Assembly: GCA_005879675.1 (NCBI GenBank)
Contig: VBJE01000016.1
Coordinates: 1-7,577, forward strand
Origin: Chloroflexota bacterium
Lineage (GTDB): Bacteria > Chloroflexota > Dormibacteria > Dormibacterales > Dormibacteraceae
Direction of reading: 5' to 3'
DNA length: 7,577 bases
Positions 6,075 to 7,577 of this stretch are shown here, piece after piece (the stretch's first letter is position 1; each line of letters begins with the position of its first letter). The translations under genes were made by a program, and so were the position numbers. The notes under the pieces are model-generated. The model searched no databases. It was not told the DNA's origin and was given only the letters and a program-made list of their open reading frames with translations.

Positions 6075-6607
6075 GGGCGGGTCACTCCTTCATACGCGCC
6101 GGGGTTTCTGACGGCGAGAAACACCACGATAGCGAGCCCGAGGGCGATCAGCACGTCTCCCGGGCTGTAGGCCTCGGGGATCGGATACATCCGGATCCAG
6201 TCGCCCAGCAGGTTCAGCTGTGTGCCTGAGCCCATCACCGTGTACTGGCCGATCGTGCCCCGATCAAGCAGCGCCGAGCCGGCCAGCTCTGGTGCCACCG
6301 GCATGCGCCCGCCATTGGCCACGATCACCAGCAGGTTCAGCGCGCTGCCCGCAGTGACCATCCACACGCCGGGCAGGCGCCGCCAGTGGACCGCCGTCCA
6401 TGCCCCGATCGCGGCCAGCGAGAGCACGTAGACGTACTGGGCGCCCTCGAAGCGGTTCAACGGCGTCAGCAGCACCGCTCCACGCACCAGGACGGCCAGC
6501 ACCACGAGCCACGGCCAGCGGAACCTGATCCGCCCCAGGTTGCCGAGCTTTCCGCCCGTGAGCAGGCCGGCGACGATGCCGAGGAAAATCGCGAACAGAA
6601 AGAGCAA
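6071..6607 (-). CDS. DUF5317 family membrane protein
   Basis: A 178-residue integral membrane protein of unknown function. Hydrophobic segments lie at about 1-17, 31-49, 57-76, 81-97 and 148-167. DUF5317 hallmarks are visible: an early GLLTGGKLGNL at 14-24, NGGRMPV at 98-104, a loop leading to LNLLGDW at 131-137, and SPGDVLIALG at 148-157. That NGGRMPV-to-GDV segment is the most conserved and may line a site at the membrane face (inference). The start is TTG, 3 nt after the amidohydrolase stop; no later in-frame start would keep the first membrane segment. The gene overlaps the FtsH-like gene by 4 nt, so the two are probably made together. No enzymatic residues or cofactor motif are recognised. 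Confidence 0.85.
   Translation of the reverse strand: MLFLFAIFLGIVAGLLTGGKLGNLGRIRFRWPWLVVLAVLVRGAVLLTPLNRFEGAQYVYVLSLAAIGAWTAVHWRRLPGVWMVTAGSALNLLVIVANGGRMPVAPELAGSALLDRGTIGQYTVMGSGTQLNLLGDWIRMYPIPEAYSPGDVLIALGLAIVVFLAVRNPGAYEGVTRP
6085..6090 (-). promoter_or_regulatory. ribosome-binding site of the FtsH-like gene
   Basis: Minus-strand AAGGAG lies 10 nt before the GTG at 6074, within the end of the DUF5317 gene. The motif is strong and the spacing slightly long. It supports the GTG start that overlaps the upstream stop as GTGA. Confidence 0.55.
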
Positions 6608-6610
6608 TCG

Positions 6611-7577
6611 CTACTCGGCGGCGAGTCGAGAGGCCGCCCCCGCGAGAACCTTCACGCCCACCGGCAGCGCCGCTTCGTCGATGCGAAACCCGGGCGAGTG
6701 ATGGGCGGGCGGCACGTCCCCGGCGGGGCGGGCCCCGAGCATGAAGTAGCAACCGGGGATGCGGGTCAGGAACTCGGCGAAGTCGTCGCTCACCGTGAGC
6801 GGCCTGCCGAGCAGGCTGGCGCGATCGCCGATGAGCTCTTCGCCGACCTCGAGCACCGTGCGCGTCACGTTGGGCTCATTCATCAGCGGCACGGTGCCGT
6901 GGACCAGGTCGACGTTCGCCTTCACCTCGAACTCGCTCTCGGCCTCGTGCAGCAGGTCGTGCAAACGGTCGAGCGCCTGCTCGCGCAACGAGGCGTTGAA
7001 CGTGCGCAGGCTTCCCTGCACGAGGACGCCGCGCGGCACGATGTTCCAGGCGCCGTCGCTTGCGATGTTGCCGACCGTGGTGTGGCACTGCACACCGTCC
7101 TGCTCCAGGCCCTCGACGACCGTGTGCAGGCGCTCGATGAAGAATGCCTGCGCGGCGAGCACGTTGCCGCGCCGGCCCATCATGCCGCCGTGCCCGCCCG
7201 GTCCCGAGAACTTGACGTCGAACGCATCGGACCCGGCCCACAGAAGGCCGGGCTTGGTGATCACGGTGCCAGATTCGATGAAGCTCGCGATGTGCAGCCC
7301 GATGACCACATCCGGTCGATGGTTGTCGAGAAGGCCGCGCGCGATCATCGCCTTTGCGCCCTCGACTATCTCCTCGGCCGGCTGGAAGACGAAGAGGTAT
7401 TTGCCGTTCACATCCCAGATGCGGTCGATCAGGGTGCGCGCGACGCCGATCATGATCGCCATGTGCGCGTCATGCCCGCACGCGTGCATCCGGCCGTCGA
7501 ACCGCGAGTGAAAGTCCACGCCTGACTCTTCATGGATCGGCAGCGCGTCGATGTCGGCGCGCAACATCACCGTCCTT
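6611..7577 (-). CDS. M20-family metal-dependent amidohydrolase (N-acyl amino acid type), N-terminus cut by window edge
   Basis: About 322 residues of an M20D-type amidohydrolase, the group that hydrolyses N-acyl amino acids such as hippurate or auxin conjugates. The visible part opens with RTVMLRADIDALPIHEE, typical of the family's second strand, so roughly 70 residues are missing beyond the right edge; the GTG at 7570 is internal. Metal-site motifs: HACGHDAH (bases 7463-7486) with the Cys and His ligands, FQPAEE (7370-7387) with the catalytic and ligand glutamates, a His in IGLHIASF (near 7294), and HHSPGF near the C-terminus. A dimerisation-type domain lies between, with GPGGHGG. No signal peptide can be judged. 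It heads the visible part of the run and ends 3 nt before the DUF5317 start. Substrate cannot be assigned; the family is sure. Confidence 0.92.
   Translation of the reverse strand, partial: RTVMLRADIDALPIHEESGVDFHSRFDGRMHACGHDAHMAIMIGVARTLIDRIWDVNGKYLFVFQPAEEIVEGAKAMIARGLLDNHRPDVVIGLHIASFIESGTVITKPGLLWAGSDAFDVKFSGPGGHGGMMGRRGNVLAAQAFFIERLHTVVEGLEQDGVQCHTTVGNIASDGAWNIVPRGVLVQGSLRTFNASLREQALDRLHDLLHEAESEFEVKANVDLVHGTVPLMNEPNVTRTVLEVGEELIGDRASLLGRPLTVSDDFAEFLTRIPGCYFMLGARPAGDVPPAHHSPGFRIDEAALPVGVKVLAGAASRLAAE

Noticed and set aside
4620..6170. 516-codon open frame on the plus strand opposite the FtsH-like gene
   Set aside because: It is antisense to a clear AAA+ protease, rich in Asp, Glu, His, Arg and Val with no recognisable domain, as expected of a GC-rich shadow frame.
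6386..7525. 379-codon open frame on the plus strand opposite DUF5317 and the amidohydrolase
   Set aside because: No domain is seen, and both opposite genes have family motifs throughout; a shadow of GC-rich coding.
7568..7570. GTG as start of the amidohydrolase
   Set aside because: The frame stays open to the window edge and the residues before it continue the family's conserved RTVMLRAD strand, so the true start is outside the window.

Overview
This is a strongly GC-rich, gene-dense bacterial window with eight protein genes, all on the minus strand and packed almost end to end. The only real intergenic gap is 61 bp (2492-2552). I see no tRNA, rRNA, CRISPR array, insertion sequence or phage gene. 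The GC bias, frequent GTG/TTG starts, a DUF5317 protein and a SLT/MltB-type transglycosylase fit a high-GC lineage such as Actinomycetota or a Chloroflexota/Dormibacterota-like soil bacterium. That placement is an inference from gene style, not from a marker gene.

Read in transcription order (right to left), the first block is: an M20-family amidohydrolase (6611-7577, N-terminus cut by the window), a DUF5317 membrane protein (6071-6607), a large FtsH-like AAA+ membrane metalloprotease (3942-6074), a secreted lytic transglycosylase (3106-3945) and a small RibD/dihydrofolate-reductase-fold reductase (2553-3101). Junctions are a 3-nt gap, a 4-nt GTGA overlap, a 4-nt CTGA overlap and a 4-nt gap, so this looks like one polycistron. 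Four successive starts in this block appear to be non-ATG (TTG, GTG, CTG, GTG).

After a short AT-rich gap carrying an 18-bp dyad and a possible extended -10, a second block begins: a MerR-family regulator that appears to hold two MerR-like domains (1793-2491), an isochorismate synthase (507-1796) and an alpha/beta hydrolase (1-507, C-terminus cut). These are joined by a 4-nt ATGA overlap and a 1-nt TGATG overlap. The block probably places chorismate-to-isochorismate conversion (menaquinone or a salicylate/siderophore-type product) in one transcript with its own regulator.

The points most worth a second look are: the isochorismate synthase lacks about seven residues exactly where the family carries its C-terminal Mg-binding glutamates; the FtsH-like protease has four apparent membrane segments, a Gly/Met-rich replacement of a conserved AAA motif and a roughly 40-residue insertion before sensor 1; the transglycosylase only gets a proper signal peptide if it starts at a CTG; and the MerR protein looks internally duplicated. 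I did not find a clear defence or mobile system here.
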